DNA of 64,000 nt from Actibacterium sp. GTDB taxonomy: Bacteria; Pseudomonadota; Alphaproteobacteria; Rhodobacterales; Rhodobacteraceae. The notes under the pieces were generated by a model, which searched no databases, had not been told where the DNA came from, and worked only from the letters and a program-made list of their open reading frames with translations. Positions 62,899 through 64,000 of the stretch are shown here, piece by piece. The stretch lies in NCBI GenBank assembly GCA_016278325.1, contig JADQCB010000021.1, positions 50,528 to 114,527 on the forward strand, in the 5' to 3' direction. Every line of letters starts with the position of its first letter. Position 1 is the first letter of the stretch. The position numbers and the translations under genes were made by a program.

Positions 62899-64000
62899 CT
62901 AGGTGCCCGGGGCGTTGTTGACCACGCCGAACGCGCTGCCGATCAGCCCGAAGACCGTGCGGACCGAGGTCACGGGGGATTCCGTCGCCATCACCACGTC
63001 GCCCGAATGAATCGGGAATTGCTTGGCACTGAACAGCCCGTCGGCCGTGGTCAGATCCAGCGAAAAGACCACGCGGGCATGGCTGGGGCCATTCGGACCC
63101 ACCGCATCGCGGGGGTAGGTGCGCAGAACCAGGATTCCCTGCGGATCGGCGCGCGAATCGGAAATGCCGCCCATCTCGGTCACCGCCTTGAGCGCCGAGA
63201 GATCCTCGGTGGTGAAATCCACGACTTCCTCGCGCCCCGAGGCGCCAAGGGCCAGGAAATAGCGGTCGTCTTCCTCGATGATTATCTTGTCACCGCCGCG
63301 CAGCAAGGTGTCGAGCTCGGGCGAATCGTAGAGCCGCGACAACGGGGTCATGTAGGTGCGACCGTCGCGCACCAGCCGCACCCGCGGGTTGTTCATTGCC
63401 GGCGGCACGCCGCCCGCCTGCGAGATGACGTTCAGCACCGAGCTGTCCAGATCCTCCAGCGGGTAACGCCCCGGCGAGGCCACGCCGCCCACCAGGTCGA
63501 CCGAGTTGCGCCGCCCCGATGCCATTTGCAATTGCACCTGCACCGACGGGATGATCGATTCCAGCTTTGTCTGGATCGTGGTCCGCGCATGGCCGGGGGT
63601 CATGCCCGCAACCCGGATCTCGCCGACATAGGGCACGAAGATCTCGCCATCGGGCGAGACGGCAAGCCCCATCATCCCGATCGCCTTCTGCTCGGTGGAG
63701 GTGATCAGCGATGTCTCGGCCGAATCCCAGATCCGCAGATCCAGACGGTCACCCGGCGCGATGGTCTGGCGGGCCGGGCTGTCGCGCCGGGCAAGCCAGG
63801 CAGGCTCGGCCATACCGCCCGTCACCGGCCATCCGCGCAATTGCGCCAGAAGATCGCTATCGACCTGGTAGACGGCGAATTCCGGGGGTTCGGCCTGCGC
63901 GCCCTTCAGAACCTCGTTCTTGCTCGGGCCGCCGCGCGGCAGGGTGCAGGCACTCAGCGCCGATGCGCTGCCGGCGGCCAGAAAGCCGCGTCTTGTATAG
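62899..64000 (-). CDS. Polysaccharide export lipoprotein, Wza family (5' end outside window)
   Basis: The frame is open to the end of the window, so the start is missing. The visible N-terminus reads TRRGFLAAGSASALSAC, a lipoprotein signal with the lipid Cys in LSAC. The polysaccharide-export domain begins IAPGDRLDLRIWDS, with GLAVSPDGEIFVPYVGEIRVAG and TTIQTKLES; SLBB-type domains follow (VDLVGGVASPGRYPL; DKIIIEEDDRYFLALG). It forms the outer-membrane pore for exopolysaccharide. It is convergent with the propeller gene, 19 bases apart, and fits with the rhamnose genes as part of a surface-polysaccharide function. Confidence 0.9.
   Translation of the reverse strand, partial: YTRRGFLAAGSASALSACTLPRGGPSKNEVLKGAQAEPPEFAVYQVDSDLLAQLRGWPVTGGMAEPAWLARRDSPARQTIAPGDRLDLRIWDSAETSLITSTEQKAIGMMGLAVSPDGEIFVPYVGEIRVAGMTPGHARTTIQTKLESIIPSVQVQLQMASGRRNSVDLVGGVASPGRYPLEDLDSSVLNVISQAGGVPPAMNNPRVRLVRDGRTYMTPLSRLYDSPELDTLLRGGDKIIIEEDDRYFLALGASGREEVVDFTTEDLSALKAVTEMGGISDSRADPQGILVLRTYPRDAVGPNGPSHARVVFSLDLTTADGLFSAKQFPIHSGDVVMATESPVTSVRTVFGLIGSAFGVVNNAPGT

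Overview
The window is GC-rich, densely packed DNA with the gene content of a Rhodobacteraceae-type alphaproteobacterium. The indicators are a RpoE/ChrR singlet-oxygen switch beside a cyclopropane/furan-fatty-acid-type operon, a DUF2849/DUF934 sulfite-reductase operon, several ABC and TRAP uptake systems with Tat-exported binding proteins, and a short SRP RNA upstream of dnaX. The organism is inferred from gene families only; no species call is possible. No insertion sequences, prophage or CRISPR arrays were seen.

Layout. 1-8.4 kb: end of a BMP-type ABC importer, an FAD oxidoreductase, and yejABEF (peptide/microcin-C-type importer). 8.5-17.2 kb: a two-heme membrane-anchored cytochrome c, prephenate dehydratase, nudC, a cyclic-nucleotide phosphodiesterase/nucleotidase, SRP RNA, dnaX-ybaB-recR. 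17.3-21.2 kb: a TRAP transporter whose small permease carries an extra TM2/coiled-coil front end. 21.3-28.4 kb: a six-gene lipid-modification operon divergent from rpoE-chrR, with two RpoE-type promoters back to back. 28.4-34 kb: cysG, DUF2849, sulfite reductase, an APS-reductase-type cysH that runs in frame into DUF934, and ferredoxin-NADP reductase, preceded by tandem operator-like repeats. 34-40.7 kb: a MarR regulator, a Crp/Fnr regulator, a host-attachment-family protein, an iron-type alcohol dehydrogenase, a LonB-like protease and a universal stress protein; two FNR-like boxes fit this small regulon. 40.7-45.7 kb: hydrolase, small membrane protein, tRNA-Thr(CGT), AsmA, rimO.

45.7-64 kb is a cell-surface island. 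It holds the four dTDP-L-rhamnose genes (order rfbC-B-D-A), a type I secretion operon (adhesin, SapC, TolC-type outer-membrane protein, ABC exporter, HlyD), two proteins without signal peptides that flank this operon, and the start of a Wza-type polysaccharide-export lipoprotein cut by the window end. The adhesin has seven Ig-like repeats and a domain that reads like a cohesin. Both flanking proteins end in the same dockerin-like module (VTAGDALE.L..AVGL) and similar hydrophobic tails.

The best candidate for an undescribed system is therefore a non-cellulosomal, type-I-secreted cohesin/dockerin surface assembly: an adhesin scaffold plus two docking partners, one with a VWD domain and one with a beta-propeller and RTX segment, exported by the intervening TolC/ABC/HlyD machine. 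The domain assignments come from reading the sequences by eye and have not been confirmed by profile search.
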